DNA from: Pleurocapsa sp. FMAR1
Lineage (GTDB): Bacteria; Cyanobacteriota; Cyanobacteriia; Cyanobacteriales; Xenococcaceae
Length of the DNA: 64,000 bases
NCBI RefSeq assembly: GCF_963665995.1
Contig: NZ_OY762512.1
Location: 3,596,001 to 3,660,000, forward strand
Direction: 5' to 3'
Positions within the stretch are counted from its first letter, which is position 1. Each line of letters starts with the position of its first letter. A program made the translations under genes and the position numbers. Positions 1 to 9,697 of the stretch are shown here, piece after piece. The notes under the pieces were generated by a model. The model did not search any database and was not told where the DNA came from. It worked only from the letters and a program-made list of their open reading frames with translations.

Positions 1-1
1 T

Positions 2-841
2 GAGAGAGATGCCATAGTTTTAGCAACTAAATATACAAATGGTTTAGGTGATGGTAATCCTAATGGTGCGGGAAATCAGCGTAAAAACATGGTACAGTCC
101 GTTGAAGGCAGTCTCAAACGCTTAAATACTGACTATGTAGATGTTTTATGGCTACACATTTGGGACTTTATGACTCCTGCCGAAGAGGTTATGCGAGCCT
201 TTGATGATTTGGTTCGAGCAGGAAAAGTATTGTATATCGGTATTTCTGACGCTCCTGCTTGGGTGGTTTCTCGTTGCAATACCTTGGCGGAGTTAAGAGG
301 CTGGACGCAGTTTATCGGTTTACAGATTGAATATAGCTTAATTCAACGCACCTCAGAACGAGATTTATTACCAATGGCTCATACATTAGACATTGGCGTT
401 ACAGCTTGGTCGCCTTTAGCTAACGGTTGGTTGACGGGTAAATATACTAACGGTAAAAATGATGGTGGTGATAAGCGATTAGAAAATGAAATGATGGAGG
501 GGTTTGTTGATAAAAGCGATCGCAATACTGCCATCGCTCAAGAAGTTGACAAAGTAGCAGCACAAATAGACAAGAGTTCTTCTCAAGTGGCTTTAAGCTG
601 GTTATTGAGCAAAGGCGTAATTCCCATGGTCGGCGCGAGAAAAGTTTCTCATGTGGAGGACAATCTTCGATGTGTCGATCTTAAATTATCTCCAGAACAA
701 ATAAAACAGTTAGACGAAATAAGCCAAATCGAACTTGGTTTCCCTCACGATTTCTATAAAGCTGATCTAATCAGAAACTTTGTTTACAATGGCACGTTCG
801 ATAAAATCTATAATCATCGCTATTCTCAGTTAACTAATTAG
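2..841 (+). CDS. Aldo/keto reductase, 5' end outside the window
   Basis: NADPH-dependent oxidoreductase of the aldo/keto reductase superfamily ((beta/alpha)8 barrel, cytosolic). The reading frame is open from base 2, so the first ATG at 89 is internal and the true start lies left of the window. Two of the four catalytic-tetrad residues are visible: the Lys in LATKY (codon at 29) and the His in VLWLHIWD (codon at 155). The Asp and Tyr would be in the missing part. Later family features are QIEYSLIQR, the cofactor-loop region VTAWSPLANGWLTGKY, and IPMVGARKVSHVEDN near the end, which binds the NADP phosphate in this family. The substrate cannot be inferred. No gene follows until 1000. Confidence 0.9.
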   Translation, partial: ERDAIVLATKYTNGLGDGNPNGAGNQRKNMVQSVEGSLKRLNTDYVDVLWLHIWDFMTPAEEVMRAFDDLVRAGKVLYIGISDAPAWVVSRCNTLAELRGWTQFIGLQIEYSLIQRTSERDLLPMAHTLDIGVTAWSPLANGWLTGKYTNGKNDGGDKRLENEMMEGFVDKSDRNTAIAQEVDKVAAQIDKSSSQVALSWLLSKGVIPMVGARKVSHVEDNLRCVDLKLSPEQIKQLDEISQIELGFPHDFYKADLIRNFVYNGTFDKIYNHRYSQLTN

Positions 842-999
842 TCCTAAATGCGATCGGTTTTAACTTCTGACTTCATTCTTATCTATTACTCTAGCTAGAT
901 GTATTAAAATCACTAGTTAATATCTAATGCACATAAGTATCTGGTTAAATAACAAGATTTGACCCGTATAATTTTCCAATAAATTTAAGCGAATTTCTT

Positions 1000-2328
1000 A
1001 TGTGGGCAACAATTCAATCTGTTCTCTGGTGGCTGTTTATTGCTTTTTTAGTCCTCAGCCTAGCTCTTTTCATTGGTTTTTATCTGCGGGGGGCATTTCG
1101 CGATCGCATTAACTACAAAGTAAAACACGCACCCCGCCCAGACGAGCCACAATTTCCTTTTACCCTTGCCAGTATTACCAATTCTTTTATGACCGATGGT
1201 GTTATTACAGATTTTTGGAATGAGCCTGATAAAATTCAACAAGCTCGTATAGATGCAATTAGCAAGGCACAACATACAATCGACTTTGAGACTTTCTTTA
1301 TGACTCCAGGAAAACGGGCAGATAATTTTGCCGTTGCCTTAGCAGAAAGAGCTTCTGCGGGGGTTGAAATTCGTCTGGTTGTCGATCATTATGGAACAAA
1401 AGACATATCAGACAATTATTGGCGACGTTTGCGGGGTGCGGGAGTAAAAGTCTCCTTTTTTAATCCTCCCAATTGGAAAGCTCCTTTAGATTATGCTGGA
1501 CGGACTCACCGCAAGCTACTATTGATTGATAGCCAATTTGGCTTAGTAGGTGGAGCGGGAATTTCCGATCTTTGGGACGGTATCGAAAAAAAAGATGATA
1601 CTCAGCCATGGTTAGATGTGGAGATGCGTATCGAAGGAGAAATAATTAGTATTTTAGAAGGAGTGTTTTGTCAACACTGGACGTTTGATGATGGCACAGC
1701 GGATTTGGGTAGGAATAAATTCCCGAATTTTAGTAATGGCAGGGAAAAAGATACAAGCGAAAAGCAAGACTCCAACCTAATGTTAGTTGTCCCAGGAGCA
1801 AATCCTCGAATCCGTTTCTCACCAATTCAGTCATTTAAATGCAACAGTATTCTCTGCGCTAGAAAAAGAATTTGGTTAGCTAGTCCTTATTTTCTTCCTG
1901 ATAACAACTCCATAGATATATTAGTTGCAGCCAAGCAAGATGGAGTAGATGTTCGCATTCTTACCACCAGCCAACGTAGCGATAAAAAACCTGTTTACTA
2001 TGCTTCATTTGAACACTACGGCAATTTATTGCGAGGCGGTGTAGAAATCTATGAATTTCAGCCTAGTATGACTCATGCTAAATTACTCTTGATTGATGAT
2101 ATTTGGGCGACTACGGGTAGTGCCAATTTTGACCCGCGCAGTTTTTGCCATAATGAAGAGCTAGACATTTGTAGCGCGCAACCTGAATTAGTACAAGGCA
2201 TTAAAGACACTTTTGAAAAAGGCTTTGCCCAAAGCAAACGTATAACTCTTGAGCATTGGCAAAAGCGATCGCTAATTAAACACCGTATTATTGGTAATAC
2301 AGTAGATTTTTTCCAATGGCAACTATAG
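1000..2328 (+). CDS. Phospholipase D-superfamily cardiolipin synthase-like protein
   Basis: Membrane-anchored phosphatidyltransferase or hydrolase of 442 residues. It starts with one strong transmembrane helix (about residues 8-29). Two HKD signatures follow: H170-x-K172-x4-D177 in THRKLLLID, followed by GGAGISD, and H359-x-K361-x4-D366 in THAKLLLID, followed by GSANFDPRSF. The second Asn/Asp-rich tail and the 440-residue length are typical of bacterial cardiolipin synthases, which condense phosphatidylglycerol units. Other PLD-type activities remain possible. The start ATG is preceded by an AT-rich leader with a weak AAGCGAA purine stretch. The gene appears monocistronic. Confidence 0.82.
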   Translation: MWATIQSVLWWLFIAFLVLSLALFIGFYLRGAFRDRINYKVKHAPRPDEPQFPFTLASITNSFMTDGVITDFWNEPDKIQQARIDAISKAQHTIDFETFFMTPGKRADNFAVALAERASAGVEIRLVVDHYGTKDISDNYWRRLRGAGVKVSFFNPPNWKAPLDYAGRTHRKLLLIDSQFGLVGGAGISDLWDGIEKKDDTQPWLDVEMRIEGEIISILEGVFCQHWTFDDGTADLGRNKFPNFSNGREKDTSEKQDSNLMLVVPGANPRIRFSPIQSFKCNSILCARKRIWLASPYFLPDNNSIDILVAAKQDGVDVRILTTSQRSDKKPVYYASFEHYGNLLRGGVEIYEFQPSMTHAKLLLIDDIWATTGSANFDPRSFCHNEELDICSAQPELVQGIKDTFEKGFAQSKRITLEHWQKRSLIKHRIIGNTVDFFQWQL

Positions 2329-2345
2329 TCGTACAAGATTAGATT

Positions 2346-2415
2346 AGCGGTGCGACCCCGCGTCGCCGTTAGGCGCAAGACAAAGGCTTTAGCCGCATGT
2401 ACGCGCACCAAGACA
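2346..2415. repeat. Intergenic GC-rich repeat, copy A
   Basis: GC-rich block in AT-rich surroundings. It begins tagcggtgcgaccccgcg and ends acgcgcaccaagac. Both words recur in reverse orientation at 39518-39570 (copy B), with a different central spacer. This copy lacks an obvious right-hand inverted repeat. Confidence 0.7.
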
Positions 2416-2440
2416 GGACAGTGAGGGTGATTGGCTTGAA

Positions 2441-2469
2441 AGTAACAAGTAATAAGTAGCAAGTAACAG
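2441..2469. repeat. Short degenerate AAGTAA-type repeat
   Basis: Tandem, imperfect units of the form agtaac/aagtaat/aagtagc/aagtaac. A very similar stretch lies at 17121-17156. Such short repeats are common in cyanobacterial intergenic DNA. No function is visible. Confidence 0.55.
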
Positions 2470-2553
2470 TTGAAAAAATGTCAAACACGTTTTTGCGTAA
2501 TGCTACATAAGCTATTAAACACTCATAATTAAATAATTGAAGGATTGTAATTA

Positions 2554-2847
2554 GTGCAGGTGAGATTAGAAAACGATATATTATTTGTTGCCCACCAAGA
2601 TTTGCCACCCTACAAAAAAGGTGGCTCTGTGGTACGCAATAGTTACTTCTGGGCGTTAAAATCTATTGCCTGTTTTACGTCTAGAAACAAAGATTGGGAA
2701 TACGATGCAGAAGTTTGGGTAGCTCTTGCCAGAATGTTAATCTCTTTCACCGAATCTGGATATTTAGGAGAAAAAGAAACCTGTTTAGAATTTCCTGAAA
2801 CTACACCTATTCCTAATCAATTACGTTCCGTTTCTAGCTATTTATAA
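2554..2847 (+). CDS. Small hypothetical protein (97 aa)
   Basis: Not recognised. GTG start with an AAGGA-like Shine-Dalgarno sequence about ten bases upstream (gaaggattgtaattaGTG). The product is soluble, aromatic-rich and acidic towards its end, with no signal peptide, membrane helix or catalytic motif. The amino-acid pattern (ACFTSRNKDWEYDAEVWVALARM) looks like a genuine folded helix-strand protein rather than a chance frame. It stands alone between the PLD-type gene and a convergent small membrane protein. Confidence 0.5.
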   Translation: MQVRLENDILFVAHQDLPPYKKGGSVVRNSYFWALKSIACFTSRNKDWEYDAEVWVALARMLISFTESGYLGEKETCLEFPETTPIPNQLRSVSSYL

Positions 2848-2904
2848 TATTGACCAACGGTCACAGCAGCGGATAGACTCCCTAAAATACAACTATCTGT
2901 AAGA

Positions 2905-3183
2905 TTATTTTTTCTGATTTCGGGAAATCTGTTGGTTTTTTAGGCGATCGCGCAGCACCTCAGCTTCTTCTAGATCGCGCTGTGCTTGAAGCTGACGTAA
3001 AGCTTCTTGGGTTGTCCCGACAATCAGCCCTCCAGTGCCACAGATTAACATATAAGTCTGTTCTAAGTTTTGATAGTTTTTACTGGTGTAGGGAGTTTTT
3101 ACAATCTTTGCCAGCACTAAGCCAATGCCGACACCAAGTGCTGCTGTCACTACACCAGCAAACCAGATTTTACGTTGGTTCAT
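2905..3183 (-). CDS. Small single-span membrane protein (92 aa)
   Basis: Unrecognised protein beginning MNQRKIWFAG, with one or two glycine-rich hydrophobic segments (about residues 6-25 and 44-60). An Arg/Glu/Gln-rich amphipathic C-terminus follows (RQLQAQRDLEEAEVLRDRLK) that looks like a short coiled coil. I chose the ATG at 3183; the longer frame would need a TTG at 3237 and adds a segment with no membrane or family character. Inner or thylakoid membrane location is inferred only from hydrophobicity. Confidence 0.55.
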   Translation of the reverse strand: MNQRKIWFAGVVTAALGVGIGLVLAKIVKTPYTSKNYQNLEQTYMLICGTGGLIVGTTQEALRQLQAQRDLEEAEVLRDRLKNQQISRNQKK

Positions 3184-3265
3184 AATTTTCGCTTTGTGTG
3201 AAATGGTTATGTTCAAATAAACTAAGTGGGTAGACAAGAAAAAGCTTAGTTATGTAACAGAATGT

Positions 3266-4327
3266 TTAGCTAGAATTAAATCGAAAACGTTCTATCGAGT
3301 ATTCTCCAGTTATTCCTCTGGCTTCTATTCCAGACATAACTGCATAAGCAAGGTCTAATTCATCTTCAAACATTTGCCCTACTAGCTCATGAGTTTTTAT
3401 TTGATGCCACTCTACTTCAATCGGATTCATCTGTGAACAATATGGTGGCAAGAAAAACAGGTATAATCCCATTGCCTCCCATTGTGACCATTTCTGCTGT
3501 ACTTTTTGGCTTTTGTGGATTGAACCATTGTCTTGTACGATGACTCTAATTTTTCCCGTGCGCTTCAATTGTGACTGTGCAAGCTTTGCTTGCTCATCCA
3601 TCATTTTTATATAGCTTTTGCTATTGAAGCTACCAATAGCCAGACCATAAGTAAACTTAACTGATGGTTGCCAAAGCCCCAAGATGCTTAAGCGTCTTCC
3701 TCTTCTCTTAGTCTGTTCGAGTCTTTTCTGTTTTCCGCGAAAAAAGTAGCTGTAACTTACGGGTGTCCACATACAAAATCCCGATTCATCGAGATAAAAT
3801 AGGTCAACCTCTTCTGCTGCTGCACTTAATTCCAACATATCTAAGTCAGCTTGCTTAATTGCGGTAGTGTTTCTGGTCTTGGCGTTGACTATGAGACTGG
3901 CGAGTTCGTTTCCAAATTATCCCCTTTTTTTGAGTACCCTTCGTAGATGCTCAGGACTCAATTGAATTTGTCTTTCTCTGGCTAGTTTTTGTGACAGTTG
4001 TTTGCTGTTGTAGGTTCGCTGTTCATTTTCTAAACTCTGTTCGAGATGTTCTAAATCTTCTTCTGAATAACGTTTTTTCCCTCCTCTTCCTCTAGCTTCC
4101 CATAACCCTGCTAACCCCAATTTTTGCCATCTTTTGATTGCTTCTCGGACAGTCTGTCGATGACAATCAAAATGAACTGCAATGTCTTCGATGTACCATC
4201 CTCGATTATTGAGTCGTAGCATTGAGCCTCTGTCTTTGACTCTTTGAGGAACAGTTGTCGCCGTTCTTAACTCTAGTAATGTTCTATCTTCTTCTCTGTT
4301 CAAGAAGATTCTCAGCCTTGCTCCCAT
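3266..4327 (-). pseudogene. IS630-family transposase, disrupted
   Basis: Remnant of a DDE transposase of the IS630/Tc1-mariner superfamily. The N-terminal part (4327-3917) has tandem helix-turn-helix features, including RQTVREAIKRWQKLG. The C-terminal part (3838-3266) keeps all three acidic landmarks: [20 protein letters not shown] and [15 protein letters not shown]. The linker is damaged. The HTH frame runs through a short A-run/GGGG tract into an in-frame TAA at 3917-3919. The family-like linker ([17 protein letters not shown]) is readable only in the -1 frame, and the DDE part is back in the original frame. Two compensating indels therefore separate the parts. Terminal inverted repeats were not identified. 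Product is probably inactive. Confidence 0.8.
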
Positions 4328-4410
4328 CTCGATTTTCCTTAATTTGTCTAATCTTCGACTTTAATTATCTTTACATACTTTATCTTTTTCATCCCTCCCT
4401 ACTTAGTACG

Positions 4411-4443
4411 TAGCTTTTAGCTCTTAGCCCTTAGCTTTCAGCT
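4411..4443. repeat. Short TTAGCTC-type degenerate repeat
   Basis: Imperfect heptad-like units (tagcttttagctcttagccc and onwards) between the IS630 remnant and the RND pump stop codon. They resemble the short tandem repeats widespread in cyanobacterial intergenic DNA. Confidence 0.5.
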
Positions 4444-4459
4444 ACGAGCGATCGCTCGT

Positions 4460-7400
4460 TTAAACTGGATTATCACCTTCTTGAAAGCGAGTTGAGGCGG
4501 GAGTATCGGCGCGATCGCTCCTTTCTAGATTTTTTGCATCTTTTACACGACCGTTAGAATCGTCTGCATCATCTTTTGGCGGTTTCTTATTAAGAAATTT
4601 CGCTTCTAAGCTTTTGATAACCACATAGAGGACTGGTACGACCAAAAAGCTCAGTATCGTAGATACCAGTAGTCCGCCAACCAGAGCCGTTCCAATTGAC
4701 CGACGGGAAGCCGAACCCGCTCCAGAAGCAATAACCAAGGGGAAGAAACCAACTAAAGAAGATACCGCAGTCATCAGGATCGGACGGAAACGTTCTTGGG
4801 CAGCTTCTTGTGCTGATTTGACAATAGAAACTCCTGTCTCTCGCGTTTGGTTGGCAAGTTCCACAATCAAAATCGCGTTTTTACTGGCAAGACCAATCAA
4901 CATTACTAGTGCCACCTGGACATAGACGTTGTTGTCTAATCCTGCCAAGCCAATAAAAGATAAAGCACCTAAGATCGCCAAAGGAACAGTTAACAGAATG
5001 ATTAGGGGATCGATATAGCTTTCGTACTGAGCCGAGAGAGTCAGAAAGACCATGATGATCCCAAAGAGAAATACTAATGCTCCTAAACTACCAGCAGCCA
5101 GTTCTTCTTTAGCCAAACCAATCCAATCTCCAGTGACTCCAGGTAAAGACGATTTTGCTACTGCTTCATCAATTGCTGCGATCGCTTGACCAGTAGAAGA
5201 ATCTTCGGCTGCCTCTGCCTGAATTTTGATCGAGCGATCGCCGTTGTAGTGATAAATAATCTGGGGGCCAATAATACGAGAAATTGTGGCTATTTCTCCC
5301 AGAAGAATCATTTGTCCTCCCCGCGATCGCACGTAAAGATTCTCTAGATCGTCAGGAGAATTACGAGCTTCGCCCTCAGCCTGTAAAAATACCCGATAGC
5401 TGCGTCCCTCTAGAGTAAAGTCGTTGACATATTGAGAACCTACCAAAGCGCCAATGGTTTGTAGTGCCGACTCAAAATCAACATCTAGAGCTTCGAGGCG
5501 ATCGCGATTGATGTCTACCTGTAGTTGAGGGGTACTGGCTGAGAACTGGGTAAAAGCCGAGCCAACCGCAGGTGACTTATTGGCTTGAGCAATAATTTCT
5601 TGAGCATTGGCTAGAAAATTATCGATATCCAGGCTTCCGCCACTTTGGTTTTGTAGCTGTAGTTCAATCCCTCCAGTGGAGCTAAACCCAGGAATGGGCG
5701 GTAGGTTAAAAGCAGCAATGGTCGCATTTTGATTTACATAGAATTGTTGGTTAAGTCGTTGGATAACGCTTTCTGCGGTTTGATCCGATCCAGTTCGCTC
5801 ATCCCAAGACTTGAGTTTGGCAAAGAACACCCCTTTATTGGGGCCTGCACCTTCCAAACCAATACCGCTAGCGACAAAATAATCTTCTACTTCGGGAGTA
5901 TTTTCAAAAGTCTCGGAGACAAACTTGGTAACTCGATCCGTATAGCTCAAGGATACTCCATCAGGAGCTTGGATGATTCCCAAGAAAACCCCCTGATCCT
6001 CTGGGGGAACAAAGCCTCCAGGCACTGCTTTAAACACCATATAGGTGGCAAATAGACCCAGGACAAACAAGCCAATTACAATGTAGCGAAGGCGAATGAG
6101 AAACTTAACGAAGGCCGTGTATCGGTCTATAACCCAGCTTAAAAACCGATTAAATGGCGTAAATATCTTGTCCAAAAATCCTTTTTTGCCATTACCTGAC
6201 TGCTTTTGTTCTTGCGATCGCAACAAGATTGCAGACATAGCGGGGGTAAAAGTCAGGGCGTTAAAGGTTGACACAAGCACGGAAAAGGCAATAATTAAGG
6301 CAAACTGCTGGTAAAGTATCCCAGTTGTTCCTGGGAAAAACGCCACGGGAATAAATACTGCCATCAGTACTACAGAGGTGGAAAGAACTGCCCCAGCAAT
6401 CTCGTCCATCGCTTCAAAAGATGCCTTTTTCGGTGTCATTCCTGCTTCGATCTTGGCGGTAATTGCTTCGACAATAACGATCGCATCATCTACAACTAAC
6501 CCTGTAGCTAGAATTAAGCCAAACAAAGTCAAACTGTTAAGTGAAAATCCGAAAGCAAAAGCAAATCCCAATGCACCTATAAGTGAGACTGGAATTGCCA
6601 CTGCCGGAATAACGGTGGTGCGCCAATCTTGCAGAAAGATAAAAATGATGATGATTACCAGAGCGATCGCCTGGAGCAAGGTTATAAAAACCTCTTTGAT
6701 CGATACTTGAATAAACTCAGTGGTATCGTAAACTAGAGATTTAACCAATCCTGGAGGAAAATTCTGACTCAATTCATCCATGGCATCTTTGACGTTATTA
6801 CCGACATCTAGGGCATTACTTCCAGGAAGTTGAGAGATAGCAATACCAATGCCTTCTTGTCCATTAACGCGAGCATTGGCAGTATAGTTTTCTGCACCAA
6901 TTTCTGCATAGCCCACATCCCGCAGATGCACCACCGCGCCACTTTCTAAAGTTTTGACTACCAAATTTTCAAACTCAGCTTTACCTTGAAGGCGACCTTG
7001 AATCCGAACTGGTAGCTCATAATCTTGATCTCCAGGGTTAGGCTCTTGACCAATAGAACCCGCGCCCACCACTACGTTTTGCGAACTAACAGCTTGAGAT
7101 ACATCCAATACGGTTAATCCTCTAGCAGCTAGAGCTTGAGGATCGAGCCAGAGTCGCATCGCATTTTGTTTGGCCCCAAATACGGTAACGTCTCCTACGC
7201 CCTCAATCCGCTTTAAAACATTAGTGACATTGGCATCGACATAGTTACTAACGAAAATGTCATTGTAGACTCCTTTTTCGCTATAAATACCAAAGATCAA
7301 GAGGATGCTACTAGATGCTGCTTTGGTAGTAACCCCCCTTTGTTGGACTGGACTGGGCAACTGTGGTAAAGCCTGGGCTACGCGGTTTTGGACGTTAACC

Positions 7401-7723
7401 TGAGCAATATCCTTATCCGTTCCCGTAGGGAAATAAATTGAGATATTACTACTACCAGCATAGCTCTCAGAAGTTGAGTAATCCATTCCTGGGACACCGT
7501 TAATTTCCTCTTCCAAAATTGTGGTAACGGTATCTTCGATAGTTTCTACATCAGCCCCTGTGTAGGTACTTGACACCTGAATTTGAACGGGGGAAACATC
7601 GGGCAGATAGTTAATTGGTAGCAGAGGAATACAGACTCCTCCCACCAGGACAATGACAATGGTACAAACCGTAGTTAGTACGGGACGTTTAATAAAGTTT
7701 CCAGCGATGGAGAATAAAGCCAT
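4460..7723 (-). CDS. RND-family (HAE1/AcrB-type) efflux transporter
   Basis: Inner-membrane proton-driven multidrug efflux pump subunit of 1087 residues, the normal length for the family. The N-terminus FIKRPVLTTV leads into TM1. Two large periplasmic loops alternate with membrane blocks. The proton-relay aspartates are in GLVVDDAIVIVE (D412 and D413), and the partner lysine is K948 in LASKNAILIVE. The C-terminal extension is short, charged and cytoplasmic. It probably assembles as a trimer with the membrane fusion protein encoded upstream at 8106-9377 and an outer-membrane TolC-type channel that is not in this window. The 380-bp spacer between the two genes is full of hairpins and may uncouple their expression. 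Substrate unknown. Confidence 0.95.
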   Translation of the reverse strand: MALFSIAGNFIKRPVLTTVCTIVIVLVGGVCIPLLPINYLPDVSPVQIQVSSTYTGADVETIEDTVTTILEEEINGVPGMDYSTSESYAGSSNISIYFPTGTDKDIAQVNVQNRVAQALPQLPSPVQQRGVTTKAASSSILLIFGIYSEKGVYNDIFVSNYVDANVTNVLKRIEGVGDVTVFGAKQNAMRLWLDPQALAARGLTVLDVSQAVSSQNVVVGAGSIGQEPNPGDQDYELPVRIQGRLQGKAEFENLVVKTLESGAVVHLRDVGYAEIGAENYTANARVNGQEGIGIAISQLPGSNALDVGNNVKDAMDELSQNFPPGLVKSLVYDTTEFIQVSIKEVFITLLQAIALVIIIIFIFLQDWRTTVIPAVAIPVSLIGALGFAFAFGFSLNSLTLFGLILATGLVVDDAIVIVEAITAKIEAGMTPKKASFEAMDEIAGAVLSTSVVLMAVFIPVAFFPGTTGILYQQFALIIAFSVLVSTFNALTFTPAMSAILLRSQEQKQSGNGKKGFLDKIFTPFNRFLSWVIDRYTAFVKFLIRLRYIVIGLFVLGLFATYMVFKAVPGGFVPPEDQGVFLGIIQAPDGVSLSYTDRVTKFVSETFENTPEVEDYFVASGIGLEGAGPNKGVFFAKLKSWDERTGSDQTAESVIQRLNQQFYVNQNATIAAFNLPPIPGFSSTGGIELQLQNQSGGSLDIDNFLANAQEIIAQANKSPAVGSAFTQFSASTPQLQVDINRDRLEALDVDFESALQTIGALVGSQYVNDFTLEGRSYRVFLQAEGEARNSPDDLENLYVRSRGGQMILLGEIATISRIIGPQIIYHYNGDRSIKIQAEAAEDSSTGQAIAAIDEAVAKSSLPGVTGDWIGLAKEELAAGSLGALVFLFGIIMVFLTLSAQYESYIDPLIILLTVPLAILGALSFIGLAGLDNNVYVQVALVMLIGLASKNAILIVELANQTRETGVSIVKSAQEAAQERFRPILMTAVSSLVGFFPLVIASGAGSASRRSIGTALVGGLLVSTILSFLVVPVLYVVIKSLEAKFLNKKPPKDDADDSNGRVKDAKNLERSDRADTPASTRFQEGDNPV

Positions 7724-7739
7724 AATTAATTAAACATTT

Positions 7740-8070
7740 GAAGGTTGGCGATCGATAATTTAAAAGTTGCGTCTGAGGTGGAATATGATTCCGCCCCCCT
7801 GCCCCCAATCCTGGGGGAGTCAAGATAACTTCAAGTCCCCCACTCGCGCGTACGTGCGGGCAAGCCCTTCGGCGACGCGGTGAGACAGTTGCGGTGGACT
7901 GGTTCCCCGGCATAAGGAGGGCGCGTCGCCTGTGGTTTCCCAGGCGTTTATGTCGCCCGTCAAACTGTTGAACCCTTTAGGGGGTCGCTCGTCTTGGGGG
8001 ATTTAGGGTGGGCGGAAATGCCCTGAGTTAAAGGGCATATTCCACGCCCACCCAAAGGGGGCATTTTAAA
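7740..8070. repeat. GC-rich intergenic repeat cluster with large hairpins
   Basis: Gene-free spacer between the membrane fusion protein and the RND pump. It is far more GC-rich than its neighbours. It contains a strong hairpin with arms gggtgggcg (8006-8014) and cgcccaccc (8045-8053), whose inner arms also pair (aatgccct with agggcat). It also has opposed gggggatt/aatccccc-like blocks and GC words such as cggcgacgcgg. It looks like a composite of interspersed repeats. Open frames across it are chance products of the GC content. Confidence 0.6.
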
Positions 8071-8105
8071 ATCAGCAACGTTAAAGCAGTCAACCTAGAA
8101 CCTGC

Positions 8106-9377
8106 TTAAGATTCTGGTTGATTAGATTCTGGTTTAACGGGCGCACCATCTCGCAGCTTGAGGATGTTCGAGACGGCAATGCGATCGCCTGTTTCTAGTC
8201 CAGAAGTGACCTGATAACTATTGTCCTGAATCGGTCCCAACTCTACGGGGGTCATGTTAACTACCTGTTTATCGTTTTTGTTAGGTTCATTGTTTAACTG
8301 ATAGACAAATTCCTTTCCTCCCGTGCGAGAAATCGCCCCAGTCGGAACTAAAATTCCGCGCTCGGTGTCCCAAGTAAGACGTGCCTGCACATATTGTCCA
8401 TTTCGCAATTCACCTTCGTTCTTAAAACGTGCTCTTGCTAAAATAGTTTGGTTTTCTGGGTCAACCGTTGGCGAGATAAAGGTAAGCTTACCTGTAGATA
8501 ATTTTTCTTTGCTGGTAGGATCGATTAAATCTAACGGTAAACCTAGCTTAAGCTGGTTTGCTCGACTCGAAGGGACTTGAATATTTAAGAATAGCTCATC
8601 TGATTGGGTTATTCTCGCCACCACAGATTGACCAGCACTTACATAAGCTCCCTCCTTCACAGGAAAATTATCTATAACTCCAGCTATAGGAGCTTTAATT
8701 GTCTTAAAACCCGTACTTACCGAAGAAGCATCCGCCTTTGCCTGTGCCTGACGAATATTAGTTTTTGCTTGGTTTATTTGAACTTCGGCGGTAGAAACAT
8801 CTTGTTCTGCGCTAATTAAATCGTTTTTTGCTGCTTCGGCTTTCTGTAATGTTTCGTCTAAGCGGACTTGTGCCACTCCACCTTCTTCAAACAGCTTCTG
8901 CACGCGCGGTACATACTTACTAACTAAATCGTAGTTAGTTTTTGCACTATTGCGTTTAGCTTTAGCAATGTCGAGTTGCTTAAGAGCATTTTGATAATCG
9001 TCTTTGGCTACATTGACCCCTTCTAAAGCTGCTTGATAGTTGGGTGCGCTTTCTCCAGGCTCTAGCTCCATGATGGTTTGCCCTGCCTCGACTCGTTCCC
9101 CAGCCTCAACTAAAATCTTTTTAATGCGTCCTTGAATTTCGGGATTAACCTCAACGATTTTAACCGCTTCTAAGTTACCGACAAATTCCGAGCGATCGCC
9201 AATTGTAGCGGACTGTAATTTTGCTATTTTAACGGGTATAGCACTTGCCTCAGTATTTTCCTTGGCATCAGTGGCATCTGAGCTAGAATTGCAGGCAGTA
9301 CTCAAAAATGAAATCGATAGGGTTGCTCCCAATAGGACAGGAGATAAACGCCTTTTAATAGTCGTTCTAACTTTCAT
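8106..9377 (-). CDS. RND efflux membrane fusion (periplasmic adaptor) lipoprotein
   Basis: AcrA/MexA-type adaptor linking an RND pump to an outer-membrane channel. It has a lipoprotein signal peptide with lipobox LSTAC and predicted lipidated Cys29. A lipoyl/barrel-sandwich half motif follows (IKKILVEAGERVEAGQTIMELE), then an alpha-helical hairpin of about residues 105-215 rich in Ala, Lys and Gln, then the second lipoyl half (TIKAPIAGVIDNFPVKEGAYVSAG), and beta-barrel and membrane-proximal domains to residue 423. The gene precedes the pump gene on the same strand, the usual order. The upstream region (9378-9480) should hold the operon promoter, but no clear operator was seen. Confidence 0.93.
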   Translation of the reverse strand: MKVRTTIKRRLSPVLLGATLSISFLSTACNSSSDATDAKENTEASAIPVKIAKLQSATIGDRSEFVGNLEAVKIVEVNPEIQGRIKKILVEAGERVEAGQTIMELEPGESAPNYQAALEGVNVAKDDYQNALKQLDIAKAKRNSAKTNYDLVSKYVPRVQKLFEEGGVAQVRLDETLQKAEAAKNDLISAEQDVSTAEVQINQAKTNIRQAQAKADASSVSTGFKTIKAPIAGVIDNFPVKEGAYVSAGQSVVARITQSDELFLNIQVPSSRANQLKLGLPLDLIDPTSKEKLSTGKLTFISPTVDPENQTILARARFKNEGELRNGQYVQARLTWDTERGILVPTGAISRTGGKEFVYQLNNEPNKNDKQVVNMTPVELGPIQDNSYQVTSGLETGDRIAVSNILKLRDGAPVKPESNQPES

Positions 9378-9589
9378 GTAAACTAAAATATTTTAAACGT
9401 TAATACTTCTCTCTAGATATTTTCTACCGTCTATGTTCTATATTCGCGGAGATAGGGCGAGCGACGATCGTGCTATTGATAAAAATTATTCTTTTTAGGC
9501 TTGAGTTAAACAGAGGCTCATTCTCAAGCCAGAACAAACGAACTGCACCCATGCAGTAGAAGATAAGTTTGGCATTGCCGAATTGAGAT

Positions 9590-9652
9590 TTGATTCCCCG
9601 GCATCGCGTCGCGCCCCCCTACCCTTAGAATTGCCTGTAAGGGGGCATTTGA
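9590..9652. repeat. GC-rich intergenic repeat fragment
   Basis: Short GC-rich block (attccccggcatcgcgtcgc, then a C-run and taagggggcattt) sharing words such as ccccggcat and gggggcattt with the repeat cluster at 7740-8070. It is probably another copy of the same interspersed family, near the start of the 860-bp gene-poor stretch 9378-10238. Confidence 0.45.
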
Positions 9653-9697
9653 GAACTAAAAAATATATAGATTCATGTTTGAATTCAACAATGACGA

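Noticed and set aside
2073-2608. Minus-strand frames at the end of the PLD-type gene
   Set aside because: Antisense shadows of the real gene and the GC-rich repeat.
3839-3930. Programmed frameshift producing a functional IS630 transposase
   Set aside because: The two main parts share one frame and an in-frame TAA lies between; two opposite shifts would be needed.
7689-7913. 74-codon minus-strand frame
   Set aside because: Created by the GC-rich repeat cluster; no protein character.
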